A DNA stretch of 47,741 nt from CAZWKX01 sp964633975 (GCA_964633975.1 CAZWKX010000015.1:1-47741), one strand, 5' to 3'. Numbered from the stretch's first letter, positions 17,006 through 25,632 are shown. Notes: generated by a model not told the origin, from the sequence alone. Numbers and translations are program-made.

Positions 17006-17146
17006 TCGAAACCATCGATCGCATACGGAGCTACGCAGCACCGATTGGGCCCGTACGCCCGCCCGGGCCGCCGGCCCAGCCTGTTGTCATGTAGACCCGC
17101 TCGGGTGCACGATCTAGGCAGGTTCCCCGCCCATCGGAGCCCGGCC

Positions 17147-18331
17147 CTACGGACCAAAAACCCTCACCTGAGGCAATACCGTCCTGAGCCGGTCGATGTC
17201 TGCGGGTCTAACCTTCGTGCCTTCCAGACCTAAATAGGTGAGGTTGGTGAGCCCGGCCAACGGATCCAGGTCTCTCACTCGCGTGTCCGCCAGGTACAGG
17301 CCGGCGAGTCTGGTAAGTCCGGCCAGCGGGCCGACATCCTCTACCTCCGTGCCACCCAGCTCCAGGTAGGTGAGGTTGGTGAGCCCGGCCAACGCATCCA
17401 CCTTCTTCACCCGAGTGTTCGTCAAGGACAAGCTGGTGAGGTTGGTGAGCCCGGCCAACGCATCCACCTTCTTCACCCGAGTGTGCGTCAGATTCAGGCT
17501 GGTGAGGTTGACGAGGCTCGCCAACGGGCCGACATCGCTCACCGCTGTGCCCCACAGGTTCAGGCGGGTGAGTCTGCCAAGGCCCGCTATAGCATCCACA
17601 CGAGCCACCCCCGTGTCGCATAGGGACAACTCGGTAAGGCTGGTGAGGCCCGCAAGAGGCCCCACATCCCTCACCCGCGTGCTGCCCAAGTCGAGGTTGG
17701 TCAGGCCGGTGAGCCTGACCAACGGACCCACATCCACAACCGCCGTGTGACTCAGGTCCAAATGGGTAAGGTCGGTGAGCCCGGCTAGGGGACCCACATC
17801 AGCCTCCCCCGTATGACTCAGGTTCAAGTATGTGAGATTCGAGAGCCCGGCCAATGCCCCTACGTCGGCAACCGGTGTGCTGCCCAGATCCAGGTGGGTA
17901 AGACTGGTCAGCTCCGACAGGGAACCCAGGTCCGCCACCGCCGTGTCACCCAGCCGTAGGTACGTGAGGTTGAAGAGATTGGCCAGCGCACTCACGTCCA
18001 CCACCCGAGTGAAGCCCAGGTCCAGCTCAGTGAGGTTGGTGAGGGCGGCCAAGCCGCCGACATCCGCCACCGGAGCGTCAAACAGGTCCAGGTGCGTCAG
18101 GTTGGCGAGGTTGGCCAACGGGCCTACATCCACCACGCGCGTGCCGTATAGGGACAGGCTGGTCAGATTCGTGAGCCCGGCCAGGGCACTCACATCAGCC
18201 ACTTGCGTCTCACTCAAGCGCAGCTCGGTCACAGCCTGAAGGTCGCTGTCAGTCAGTGCGGCAGCATCCTTGCCCACCGATCTCGCGATCGCTTCACGGA
18301 TGATGCCCTTATCGGACGCCACAGGAGACAT
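17147..18331 (-). CDS. Leucine-rich repeat protein, 15 internalin-type 22-residue repeats
   Basis: A 394-residue protein. A short cap (about 1-43, with REAIARSVGKDAAALTDSDLQAVTELRL) precedes fifteen 22-residue LRR units of the form xDVGPLAGLTNLTxLxLxxTxV, then a short capping tail. There is no signal peptide, membrane helix or LPxTG anchor, so the protein is probably cytoplasmic despite its internalin-like repeats. LRR arrays bind other proteins on their concave face. It lies 157 bases downstream of STAS-like paralogue 4, on the same strand, and could share its transcript. Repeats 12 and 13 are almost identical in DNA. Partner unknown. Confidence 0.85.
   Translation of the reverse strand: MSPVASDKGIIREAIARSVGKDAAALTDSDLQAVTELRLSETQVADVSALAGLTNLTSLSLYGTRVVDVGPLANLANLTHLDLFDAPVADVGGLAALTNLTELDLGFTRVVDVSALANLFNLTYLRLGDTAVADLGSLSELTSLTHLDLGSTPVADVGALAGLSNLTYLNLSHTGEADVGPLAGLTDLTHLDLSHTAVVDVGPLVRLTGLTNLDLGSTRVRDVGPLAGLTSLTELSLCDTGVARVDAIAGLGRLTRLNLWGTAVSDVGPLASLVNLTSLNLTHTRVKKVDALAGLTNLTSLSLTNTRVKKVDALAGLTNLTYLELGGTEVEDVGPLAGLTRLAGLYLADTRVRDLDPLAGLTNLTYLGLEGTKVRPADIDRLRTVLPQVRVFGP
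17370..17484 (-). repeat. Recently duplicated 66-bp LRR unit
   Basis: The 49 bases at 17370-17418 recur without change at 17436-17484, a period of exactly 66 bases or one LRR. Other LRR units differ at many silent sites, so this pair is young or kept alike by recombination. Confidence 0.8.
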
Positions 18332-18487
18332 CCCCTTCGGTGCCGGTCACCCTACCCGGCCTCCCGGCACGCGACTGCGACAGCCCGGGGCCCAACTGTC
18401 GCCACGTGGACGTGCTCGGGTTCAGAATCAATGCGGTTGTGTGACCACGGGCGTCGCGAATCGACGGCACCGTTCCCCAAAGTGAAC

Positions 18488-18880
18488 TCAACCGCGTGAT
18501 TGCGCGAAGTCGGAGAGCCACTCGACGGCTTTGGCCTCATCGGCGAACGCCTTCACCGGAATCGACAAAGCGTTGGCCGACGCCTCAACGAACGGCGGCA
18601 GAGACCCGTCACGCTGCTCATCACGGATGATCGCGGCTGCCACCAGAAGGCCACCCGCCCCGTCGATCCACTGCTGCCACACCGCGGCATCCCCCATTGG
18701 GGTCCTATGGGGCTTCCAGAGTGAAGGGCGGGGAGTGTCTCCGACCAGCCGGCGCAGCGCTTCGATCTGCTCCGGAACCAGGTCCGCCGTCGTCTCCTCG
18801 ACGCCGAGTGGATGCTCTATCTCCAGGATGCCGTCATCGCGGAGGGTCAAGCGCAAAACAGTGGTGACAATCGATTCCAC
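18488..18880 (-). CDS. STAS/SpoIIAA-like small protein, paralogue 4 of 4
   Basis: A 130-residue family member starting at GTG 18880 after GGGAGG. It keeps LTLRDDGILEIEHPL, TTADLVPEQIEALRRLVGDTPRP, LWKPHRTP, IIRDEQRDGSLPPF and FADEAKAVEWLSDF. The HDE of the others is RDE here. A TAAGGT box 27 bases upstream (18908-18913) is a probable -10. The LRR gene follows on the same strand. Function unknown. Confidence 0.75.
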   Translation of the reverse strand: MESIVTTVLRLTLRDDGILEIEHPLGVEETTADLVPEQIEALRRLVGDTPRPSLWKPHRTPMGDAAVWQQWIDGAGGLLVAAAIIRDEQRDGSLPPFVEASANALSIPVKAFADEAKAVEWLSDFAQSRG

Positions 18881-19002
18881 AGGCCATCCTCCCGGCCGAC
18901 AATGACAACCTTATCCCGACTGCCGCTCGCGTGGGGCTCTATGGCGCCAGATCCGGTCCTCTACCCAAACCACCGGGGCCAAACTGACCGTGACGCAACC
19001 CC

Positions 19003-20412
19003 CTACCCGGCGACGCCGCCTTCCGTCATTGGATACAGGTCGAGCGCCGCGTCGAGCTCATCCTCGGGCAGCACTTCCATCTCCAGCGCCACCTCGCGCA
19101 CCGACCGGCCCTCGGCAAAGGCCTTCTTGGCCACCTCGGCGGCTTTGTCGTAGCCGATCTTCGGCGCCAGGGCGGTGACGATGATCACGTTGCGGCCCAC
19201 CAGGTCGGCGGCCCGCGCCGCGTCGGCTTCCATGCCTTCGACGCAGTTCTCCCGGAAGATCTCGGCCGAAATGGCAAGCAGCCCGATCGACTCGAGCAAG
19301 TTGCGGGTCATCAACGGCAGCATCACGTTCAGCTCCAGGTTGCCGTTGGCCCCACCCCACGTGACCGCGGCATCGTTCCCGATCACCTGAGCCGCCGCCT
19401 GCATGACCCCCTCCGGGATCACCGGGTTCACCTTACCCGGCATGATCGATGAGCCGGGTTGCAGGGCCGGCAGCTTCACCTCACCGATGGCGGTCATCGG
19501 GCCCGACGACAGCCACCGCACGTCGTTGGCGATCTTGAACAGCGAAGCCGCCACCGTCTTCAGCGCTCCCGAGGCGCTGACCGCGGCGTCCTGCGCCGCC
19601 TGTGCCTCGAAGTGGTTGGCGGCCTCTCGGAACCCGTACCCGGTTCGTTTGGCCATGCCGGCGATGGTGGCGGCGGCGAAACCGGGAGGAGCGTTGATGC
19701 CGGTACCGACGGCGGTGCCCCCCAGGGCCAGCTCCTCCAGCTCCGGCACTACGTTCTCCACCCTCTCGATCGCCTTGCGCACCTGGGCGGCGTAGCCGCC
19801 GAACTCCTGGCCTAGTCGCACCGGAGTGGCGTCCATCAGATGAGTGCGGCCCGACTTGACGACGGGATCGAACTCGGCGGCTTTCTCCTCCAGCGCCTCG
19901 GCAAGGCGCCCCAGCGCCGGCAGCAGGTCCTGGCGCAGCGCGGCGACGGCCGCAACGTGTATGGCGGTGGGGATCACGTCGTTGGACGATTGGCCGGCGT
20001 TGACGTGATCGTTGGGATGCACCAGCTTGGAGCCGCGCTCCCCACCGAGGATCTCGGTGGCCCGGTTGGCGATCACCTCGTTGGCGTTCATGTTCATCGA
20101 CGTGCCCGATCCGCTCTGGAACACCTCGGTGACGAACCCTCCTCCCCCGACCACAAACTGCTCATCGAGTGAGCCGGCGATGACCTCGTCCGCGGCGGCG
20201 ACGATGGCATCAGCTTTCTCGGCGTCCACGACGCCGAGGTCCTTGTTCACCTTGGCCGCCTCGCTTTTGATGAGACCCAAAGCCCAAACGAAACGCCGGC
20301 CGAACCGGTCCACCTTGATTGGGAAGTTGTCCACGGCACGCTGCGTCGAAGCCCCGTAGTAGGCGTCGTCCGGTACCTGCACCTCGCCCATGGAGTCGCG
20401 CTCGACCCGCAT
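19003..20412 (-). CDS. fumC: Class II fumarate hydratase
   Basis: A 469-residue protein with the fumarase/aspartase signature GSSIMPGKVNP, the active-site segments SGSGTSMNMNANEVIANRA, HPNDHVNAGQSSND and KSGRTHLMDATP. It reversibly hydrates fumarate to malate in the TCA cycle. Length and the HPNDHVN motif match FumC rather than aspartase or argininosuccinate lyase. It lies downstream of the suf group on the same strand, with about 75 bases between. Confidence 0.94.
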   Translation of the reverse strand: MRVERDSMGEVQVPDDAYYGASTQRAVDNFPIKVDRFGRRFVWALGLIKSEAAKVNKDLGVVDAEKADAIVAAADEVIAGSLDEQFVVGGGGFVTEVFQSGSGTSMNMNANEVIANRATEILGGERGSKLVHPNDHVNAGQSSNDVIPTAIHVAAVAALRQDLLPALGRLAEALEEKAAEFDPVVKSGRTHLMDATPVRLGQEFGGYAAQVRKAIERVENVVPELEELALGGTAVGTGINAPPGFAAATIAGMAKRTGYGFREAANHFEAQAAQDAAVSASGALKTVAASLFKIANDVRWLSSGPMTAIGEVKLPALQPGSSIMPGKVNPVIPEGVMQAAAQVIGNDAAVTWGGANGNLELNVMLPLMTRNLLESIGLLAISAEIFRENCVEGMEADAARAADLVGRNVIIVTALAPKIGYDKAAEVAKKAFAEGRSVREVALEMEVLPEDELDAALDLYPMTEGGVAG

Positions 20413-20487
20413 CGATCCTCTCCTTGATCGTCGCCTTCCAGCGTAGGCAGCGCGACCGGCCCCGGCATGGGCCGGGCGGCCCTGTTC

Positions 20488-21264
20488 CTAGAGGTTCAGA
20501 AAAGAGTCGTCCGCCGGCTCGGGCTCGGCAGCGATGCCGAACTCGCGCTGCAGGGCGTCGTACCCGGTGACCTCCAGCTCTTCGGCCAGCTCGGCCCCGC
20601 CCGAACGGACGATGCGCCCGCCCACCATCACATGCACCCCGTCCACCGACAGGTAGCCCAGGATCCGGCTGTAGTGGGTAATGAGCAGCACCCCCAGCTT
20701 GGGACTGCGGATGCCCTCCACCACAGTGGCAACCTCGCGGACCGCATCGATGTCGAGGCCGGAGTCGATCTCGTCCAGGACCGCCACCCTGGGTTGGAGC
20801 GCCAGCAGCTGAAGCATTTCGGACCGCTTCTTCTCACCGCCGGACAGACCCTCGTTCACCGGACGATCCAAGAAGGCCTCCAGCTCCAGGTCGTGTGCGG
20901 CCGCCTCCACCCGCTTCCGGAAAGCCTTGCCGCCGCCCACGGCTTCGTCGACCTCTGCCAGCAGCTCACGCAGGCTGACTCCCGGTATCTCCACCGGGTA
21001 CTGGAACGCCTCAAAAAGACCCGCCCGGGCCCGTGCCGTCACCGGCTCGCCCAGAACCTCGGTCCCGGCTACGAGCGCCGACCCCGAGGCCGTGTACCCG
21101 GGTTTGCCCATCAACACGTGGCACAGCGTCGACTTGCCCGACCCGTTGGGTCCCATGAGGGCGTGCACCTCCCCGAAGGGCACCTCGAGGTCGATGCCCT
21201 TGAGGATGTGCAGCTCGCCCAGCCGAGCCTCAACGCCGGAGATGCGCAAAGCCGCCTTGCTCAC
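20488..21264 (-). CDS. sufC: SufC, iron-sulfur assembly ATPase (second copy)
   Basis: A 258-residue ABC ATPase starting at GTG 21264 (start VSKAALRISGVEARLG). Walker A GPNGSGKST, Q-loop EAFQYPVEIPGVS, signature LSGGEKKR, Walker B VAVLDEIDSGLD and ITHYSRIL are intact. Compared with the first copy (5913-6668) it lacks the segment with NRTGIKYTLLELR and has a different C-terminal tail. The start overlaps the Rieske stop (GTGA). It is linked to SufD, so it is probably the copy that works with the SufD scaffold. Confidence 0.93.
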   Translation of the reverse strand: MSKAALRISGVEARLGELHILKGIDLEVPFGEVHALMGPNGSGKSTLCHVLMGKPGYTASGSALVAGTEVLGEPVTARARAGLFEAFQYPVEIPGVSLRELLAEVDEAVGGGKAFRKRVEAAAHDLELEAFLDRPVNEGLSGGEKKRSEMLQLLALQPRVAVLDEIDSGLDIDAVREVATVVEGIRSPKLGVLLITHYSRILGYLSVDGVHVMVGGRIVRSGGAELAEELEVTGYDALQREFGIAAEPEPADDSFLNL

Positions 21265-21584
21265 GGCGCCTCCTCCCCCGGCAGCAGCAGGTTCACCTCT
21301 CCATCCTCCACCTCGACGGTGTAGGCGGCCACCGGCTTGGTAGCCGGAAGCGTGAGCACCTCGCCGGTGCGCAGATCGAAGGCCGCCCCGTGCAGGGGGC
21401 ACTCCACGACGTCGTCGAACACCTCGCCTTCGGAAAGGGACGCTTCGGCGTGACTGCAGGTGTCGGCCAAGGCGAACACCTCCTCTCCGACGCGAAACAA
21501 GGCGATGCGGCGGTCCGCTACATCGACGCGCTGGCCCCGGCCCTCGACCAGGTCGTCCAGCGCGGCTACCCGGATGCGTTTCAT
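21261..21584 (-). CDS. Rieske-type [2Fe-2S] ferredoxin
   Basis: A 107-residue protein with the Rieske cluster motifs CSH (TCSHAEASL) and CPLHG (ECPLHGAAFD), spaced as in dioxygenase-type ferredoxins. Such non-membrane Rieske proteins are common in actinobacterial suf operons, where they may carry electrons or test cluster delivery. It overlaps sufD (TGATG) and sufC (GTGA). Confidence 0.93.
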   Translation of the reverse strand: MKRIRVAALDDLVEGRGQRVDVADRRIALFRVGEEVFALADTCSHAEASLSEGEVFDDVVECPLHGAAFDLRTGEVLTLPATKPVAAYTVEVEDGEVNLLLPGEEAP

Positions 21585-22864
21585 CAGGACCCCCGCTCCA
21601 CGATGCCGTCGTACTTGGCCATCACCGCCTCACGAAGCGGAGGCTCCAGCTCGGCCCGGGGATAGCGGACGAGCACGTCCTCGAAGAACCCCTTCACCTG
21701 GAGCCGGTCGGCCCGGGTCCGGTCCAAGCCCCGGCTCATCAGGTAGTGCCGCTGCTCGTCGTCCAGCGGGCCCACCGCCGAGCCGTGCCCGCAGCGCACA
21801 TCGTTGGCCAGGATCTCCAGATTGGGCACGGAGTGCGCTTCGGCGCCCTCGGACAGCACCAGGTTGCGGTTCGTCTGAAGGGCGTCGCTCTTCTGCGCCT
21901 CGGGATCGATCCGGATTAGGCCGGTGAACACCGATCGGGCGGTATCACCGACCGCGCCTTTCAGGTACATGTCGGACGTGGTGTTGGGGGCGCGATGGTT
22001 CATGAAGTACCGGTAGTCGAGGGTCTGGTTGCGGTCGCCGAAGTAGAGGCCGAGCACCCGGACGTCGCTCCCCTGGCCTTCGAGGTCGATGCTGAGGTGC
22101 AGGCGGGCGTTGCAGCCCCCGATGCCGGCCTCGGTGAAACCCAAACCGGCATCCCGGCCGCTCACCATGCGCTGCTGGGTGACCGCGTAGGTGGCGTCGC
22201 CCCACTCCTGGACGATGGTGAGGTCGAGGCGCACGTCGTCGCCGGTGACTACCTCGATCTGTGGGATGGCGACGGCCGCCAGGCCGTGAGGCGAGCGGCA
22301 GTGCAGCACCACCGATCCCTCGGCTCCGTCCTCGGCGAGCACGGTGAGCCGGGGCAGGGCGACGATGCCCGGACTCACCACCTGGAACTCGACCAGATAT
22401 GGCCTCTCCACCACATTGCGCAGCGGCAGGTGCACGTAGACGCCGTCGCGGCCAAAGGCGTGATGCGCCGCCGAGAAACGATCGAGGTCGGCTGGCGGGC
22501 CCGAGCGGTACACACCGCGCAACGCCTCGCCGTTTGCGGCGACGGCCTCTGCCAGCGAGGTGAACACGGCGCCCTCGCTGCCGTCGACGGACACCGTGGC
22601 GCCGTCCACGTTGACCGCATGGCCGGCCAGGGACCCGAGGGCGTCGAGCACCCGGCGGTCCTTCGGCATGGCATCACCCGGGCTCTCGGGCAGGCCGACG
22701 GCGTCCAGGTCGACGGCGATTTCGACGTAGCGCCAGTTCTCTTCCTTGGGGCTGGGCATAGGCAGCGTGTCGAATGCCTCGAAGCCTCCCTCGGCGAGCG
22801 TCTTCGCCCAGGCGGGAAGCGAGGCGGCAATGCCCTGGAAAGTCTCCTCGTTCAGCGGAAGCAC
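21584..22864 (-). CDS. sufD: SufD, iron-sulfur scaffold component
   Basis: A 426-residue protein from GTG 22864. It has the SufB/SufD beta-helix core with GLYFGDRNQTLDYRYFMNHRAPNTTSDMYLKGAVGD-type segments, and a C-terminal part with NLEILANDVRCGHGSAVGPLDDEQRHYLMSRG, the usual SufD ending. The frame stays open far upstream, but that part is antisense-like and overlaps the uracil-DNA glycosylase. SufD forms the SufBC2D scaffold with SufC and SufB. No SufB is in the window. Confidence 0.92.
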   Translation of the reverse strand: MLPLNEETFQGIAASLPAWAKTLAEGGFEAFDTLPMPSPKEENWRYVEIAVDLDAVGLPESPGDAMPKDRRVLDALGSLAGHAVNVDGATVSVDGSEGAVFTSLAEAVAANGEALRGVYRSGPPADLDRFSAAHHAFGRDGVYVHLPLRNVVERPYLVEFQVVSPGIVALPRLTVLAEDGAEGSVVLHCRSPHGLAAVAIPQIEVVTGDDVRLDLTIVQEWGDATYAVTQQRMVSGRDAGLGFTEAGIGGCNARLHLSIDLEGQGSDVRVLGLYFGDRNQTLDYRYFMNHRAPNTTSDMYLKGAVGDTARSVFTGLIRIDPEAQKSDALQTNRNLVLSEGAEAHSVPNLEILANDVRCGHGSAVGPLDDEQRHYLMSRGLDRTRADRLQVKGFFEDVLVRYPRAELEPPLREAVMAKYDGIVERGS

Positions 22865-22907
22865 CGGTCTCCTCGGGAGCGCTCGAACTCTATTGCCTGA
22901 GGGCCGT

Positions 22908-23585
22908 CTATCCCAAGAGGGCCCGGGCCCGGCCGAACACGGCGTCGAACATGGGCTCGGTGAGGCGGCCGGTGAAGGTGTTCTGCTGGCTGGGATGGTA
23001 CGAGCAGAGCACCGTGGGGCCGGCCGTGCCCACCTCGAGCCCGTGAGCGAAACGAGGGCGGGGCCGCGGCGCCGGCACACCGCTCGCTTCGAGAAGGCGC
23101 ATCGCCTCCGTGTAGGCCAGCCCACCCAGACAGACGATCGCCTCCACCGAGGGGAGAAGGCGGTACTCCTGGACCAGCCAGGGCCGGCAGGCGTCCCTTT
23201 CCTCGGCGGTGGGTTTGTTGGCCGGAGGGGCACAGCGCACCGGAGCGGTGACGAAGGCGCCTTCCAGCACCAGCCCATCGCCTCGGTGGTCCGACGTCGG
23301 CTGCGAGGCGAACCCGGCGCGGTACAGCGCCCGGTAGAGCCAATCGCCCGACCGATCGCCGGTGAACATGCGCCCGGTCCGGTTGCCACCGTGCGCCGCG
23401 GGAGCCAGTCCCAGCACCAGCAGCCTCGCCTCCGGATCGCCGAATCCGGGCACGGGGCGGCCCCAATACTCTTGGTCCCGGAAAGCGGCCCGGCGGGTGC
23501 GGGCCACCTCCTCCCGCCAGGCGACGAGGCGAGGGCACTGTCGGCATCCCACGATGCGATCCCGAAGCCGATCGAGCGTCTCCAC
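22908..23585 (-). CDS. Uracil-DNA glycosylase, type 5 (UDGb-like)
   Basis: A 225-residue enzyme with the Fe-S cysteine segment GCRQCPRLV near residue 14, motif A GLAPAAHGGNRTGR (about 81-94) and motif B SYHPSQQN (about 194-201). Motif A with Ala in place of the catalytic Asp or Asn is the mark of family 5. It removes uracil and some other deaminated bases from DNA. It lies 43 bases upstream of sufD. Confidence 0.9.
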   Translation of the reverse strand: METLDRLRDRIVGCRQCPRLVAWREEVARTRRAAFRDQEYWGRPVPGFGDPEARLLVLGLAPAAHGGNRTGRMFTGDRSGDWLYRALYRAGFASQPTSDHRGDGLVLEGAFVTAPVRCAPPANKPTAEERDACRPWLVQEYRLLPSVEAIVCLGGLAYTEAMRLLEASGVPAPRPRPRFAHGLEVGTAGPTVLCSYHPSQQNTFTGRLTEPMFDAVFGRARALLG

Positions 23586-23787
23586 AGCCCGACCACCCTA
23601 GACCCTGCGACCACCCTCCGCTGCCTGTGGACAACCTGCGCCCACGGCCGGCGAAGGACGGCGAATGCGCCCCTGACGTGGGGGAACGCAGCCCTGGTCG
23701 CGGGCTCAGAAATCCACAGGTCCCTTTGCGGCAGCACTATGCGTCGTGATACCGTTGCCCTCCGGTTGCGAAGGGGGTACAGCCCGC

Positions 23788-24720
23788 GTGGCCAAACGGG
23801 TCCGTGAGTTGCCGGGGCTGTCCGACGGCGTCGGCATGTATTTGGAGTCCGTGGCCGAGCACGACCTTCTCACCGCCGACGATGAGGTGCGTCTAGCCCG
23901 GGCCATGGAGAGAGGGCGGAAGGCGCAGGCCCGCCTGGAGACGGAGCCCAACCTCGACCCCTCCGAACGCGCCCTGCTCTACCGCGACATCCACGGGTCC
24001 GATGAGGCCAAGGCGGAGTTCATCCGCTCCAACCTTCGCCTGGTCATCTCCATCGCCAAGCGCTACACCGGCCGCGGACTCGATCTGCTCGACCTCGTCC
24101 AGGAGGGCAATCTCGGCCTGATTCGCGCCGTGGAGAAATTCGACTGGCGCAAGGGCTTCAAGTTCTCCACATACGCCACTTGGTGGATCCGGCAGGCCAT
24201 CACCCGCGGCCTGGGCAATCAAGGCCGCACCATCCGCCTGCCCGTGCACATGGTGGACGTGGTCCGCACCGTCCAGGAGACCGCTCTGAGCCTCGGCGAG
24301 CGGCTGCGGCGGCCCCCGACCATCGACGAGATCGCCGAGGCGAGCGGCCTCGACGAGGAACGAGTGCAGATTGCTCTGGAAGCCCCCGGCGACACCGTCT
24401 CCCTCGACCGGCCCGTCGGCTCCGACGGTGACGCCGAGCTCGCCGATTTCGTCGAGGACGACACGGCCGCCGATCCGTTCGCCCGGGCCGCCGAGGAATC
24501 GGCACGCCGCCACCTGGAGCAGGCCATGTGCCTGCTGGATCCCCGCGAACACGCCGTCATCGTGCTGCGGTACGGGCTGGACGGCAGCAATCCCCGCACG
24601 CTCTCCGACGTGGGCAAGTCTTTCGATCTGACCCGGGAGCGGATCCGCCAGATCGAAGGCCGAGCCCTCGCCAAGCTGCGGCATCCCTCCTGCTCGTTCG
24701 ACCTGGAGAGCCTTCTCTAG
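23788..24720 (+). CDS. Sigma-70 family RNA polymerase sigma factor (RpoD-like, group 2)
   Basis: A 310-residue sigma factor from GTG 23788 (an earlier GTG at 23746 gives 324 residues but has no ribosome site; AAGGGGGT at 23769-23776 supports the later one). It has region 1.2 (GMYLESVAEHDLLTADDEVRLARAME), region 2 (IRSNLRLVISIAKRYTGRGLDLLDLVQEGNLGLIRAVEKFDWRKG type, in parts), regions 3 and 4 (RERIRQIEGRALAKLRHP). Region 1.1 is absent. Region 2.4 contains the WWIRQAI motif, so it should read consensus-like -10 boxes. Probably a primary-like alternative sigma. Confidence 0.9.
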   Translation: MAKRVRELPGLSDGVGMYLESVAEHDLLTADDEVRLARAMERGRKAQARLETEPNLDPSERALLYRDIHGSDEAKAEFIRSNLRLVISIAKRYTGRGLDLLDLVQEGNLGLIRAVEKFDWRKGFKFSTYATWWIRQAITRGLGNQGRTIRLPVHMVDVVRTVQETALSLGERLRRPPTIDEIAEASGLDEERVQIALEAPGDTVSLDRPVGSDGDAELADFVEDDTAADPFARAAEESARRHLEQAMCLLDPREHAVIVLRYGLDGSNPRTLSDVGKSFDLTRERIRQIEGRALAKLRHPSCSFDLESLL

Positions 24721-24756
24721 CTCAGGTCGGGCCACAGCAGCGCCGATGAGAACCCC

Positions 24757-24969
24757 ATGCGGATACGACGCGCCCTCGCTGCGGCTGTCGCCGTCTTGGC
24801 CCTGGCCGGCTGCGTTTCGTCTAACTCCCCGGGGCAAAGCAACACGACGCTTCCGGACGACGTGCCTTCGACCCCGGGCGCCGTCCTCGACCAGGCCGAA
24901 GACGTCGCCGACCAGCTCAACAGCCGCGAGGCCGATCTCGAACAACAGCTCGAGGAGATGGGGAACTGA
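24757..24969 (+). CDS. Small lipoprotein, 70 residues
   Basis: MRIRRALAAAVAVLALAGCVSS is a clear lipoprotein signal (lipobox Cys 19). The mature part is about 52 residues, acidic and predicted helical (AVLDQAEDVADQLNSREADLEQQLEEM), likely a coiled coil at the membrane. No family recognised. It lies 36 bases after the sigma factor and convergent with nucS. Confidence 0.65.
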   Translation: MRIRRALAAAVAVLALAGCVSSNSPGQSNTTLPDDVPSTPGAVLDQAEDVADQLNSREADLEQQLEEMGN

Positions 24970-24972
24970 GCC

Positions 24973-25632
24973 TCAGAAGAGGCGCAGCACGTTGCCCTCG
25001 GCACCTCGCAGCTCGTCGTAATCGATCTCGACACAAGTGATGCCGCGGTCGGCGGCCAGCGTCCGCGCCTGCGGCTTGATCGACTGGGCGGCCAGGATCC
25101 CCCTTACCGGCGCCAGGGCCGGATCCCGGTTGAGGCGCTCCAGGTATCGGGCCAGCTGCTCCACCCCGTCGATCTCTCCCCGCCTCTTCACCTCAACGGC
25201 AACCACCTGGCCGTCGGCGTCCCGGCACAGCAGGTCGATCGAGCCGATGTCGGTGGGGTACTCGCGGCGCAGCACGCTGAGACCCTCCTCCAGAGCGCTC
25301 GGGCTCTCGGCCAGCAGCTCCTGAAGGTTCGCCTCCACGCCGTCTTTGGAGAGCCCCGGGTCGATGCCCAGCTCGTGATTCACGTCGGCGAGGATCTCCT
25401 CGATCCGGATGACGAGCGTCTCCCCGGCGGGATTGGTGACCCGCCACTCGTCGTCGGTTTCCTCGACGTGGTTGGGGGCGTTCATCCAGTTGAGCGGCTT
25501 GTAGGCGCCTCCGTCGGCGTGCACCGCGATGCACCCGTCCGCCTTCACCATTATCAGGCGAGTCGCCATGGGCAGATGGGCGGACAGGCGGCCGGAGTAG
25601 TCGACCTCGCAGCGTGCGATGACGAGGCGCAT
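24973..25632 (-). CDS. nucS: NucS/EndoMS mismatch-specific endonuclease
   Basis: A 219-residue protein starting MRLVIARCEVDYSGRL. The C-terminal nuclease domain has the catalytic D-E-x-K set in IGSIDLLCRDADG and VAVEVKRRGEIDG. NucS replaces MutS-MutL mismatch repair in most actinomycetes and many archaea. The frame continues upstream for several hundred codons as antisense noise. It is convergent with the small lipoprotein gene. Confidence 0.93.
   Translation of the reverse strand: MRLVIARCEVDYSGRLSAHLPMATRLIMVKADGCIAVHADGGAYKPLNWMNAPNHVEETDDEWRVTNPAGETLVIRIEEILADVNHELGIDPGLSKDGVEANLQELLAESPSALEEGLSVLRREYPTDIGSIDLLCRDADGQVVAVEVKRRGEIDGVEQLARYLERLNRDPALAPVRGILAAQSIKPQARTLAADRGITCVEIDYDELRGAEGNVLRLF

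Noticed and set aside
17147..18331. CRISPR array
   Set aside because: The 66-base periodicity is coding and gives LRR units; there are no unique spacers.
22865..23737. N-terminal extension of the SufD frame to 717 codons
   Set aside because: The extension overlaps the glycosylase gene in another frame and has no SufD-like sequence; GTG 22864 marks the family start.
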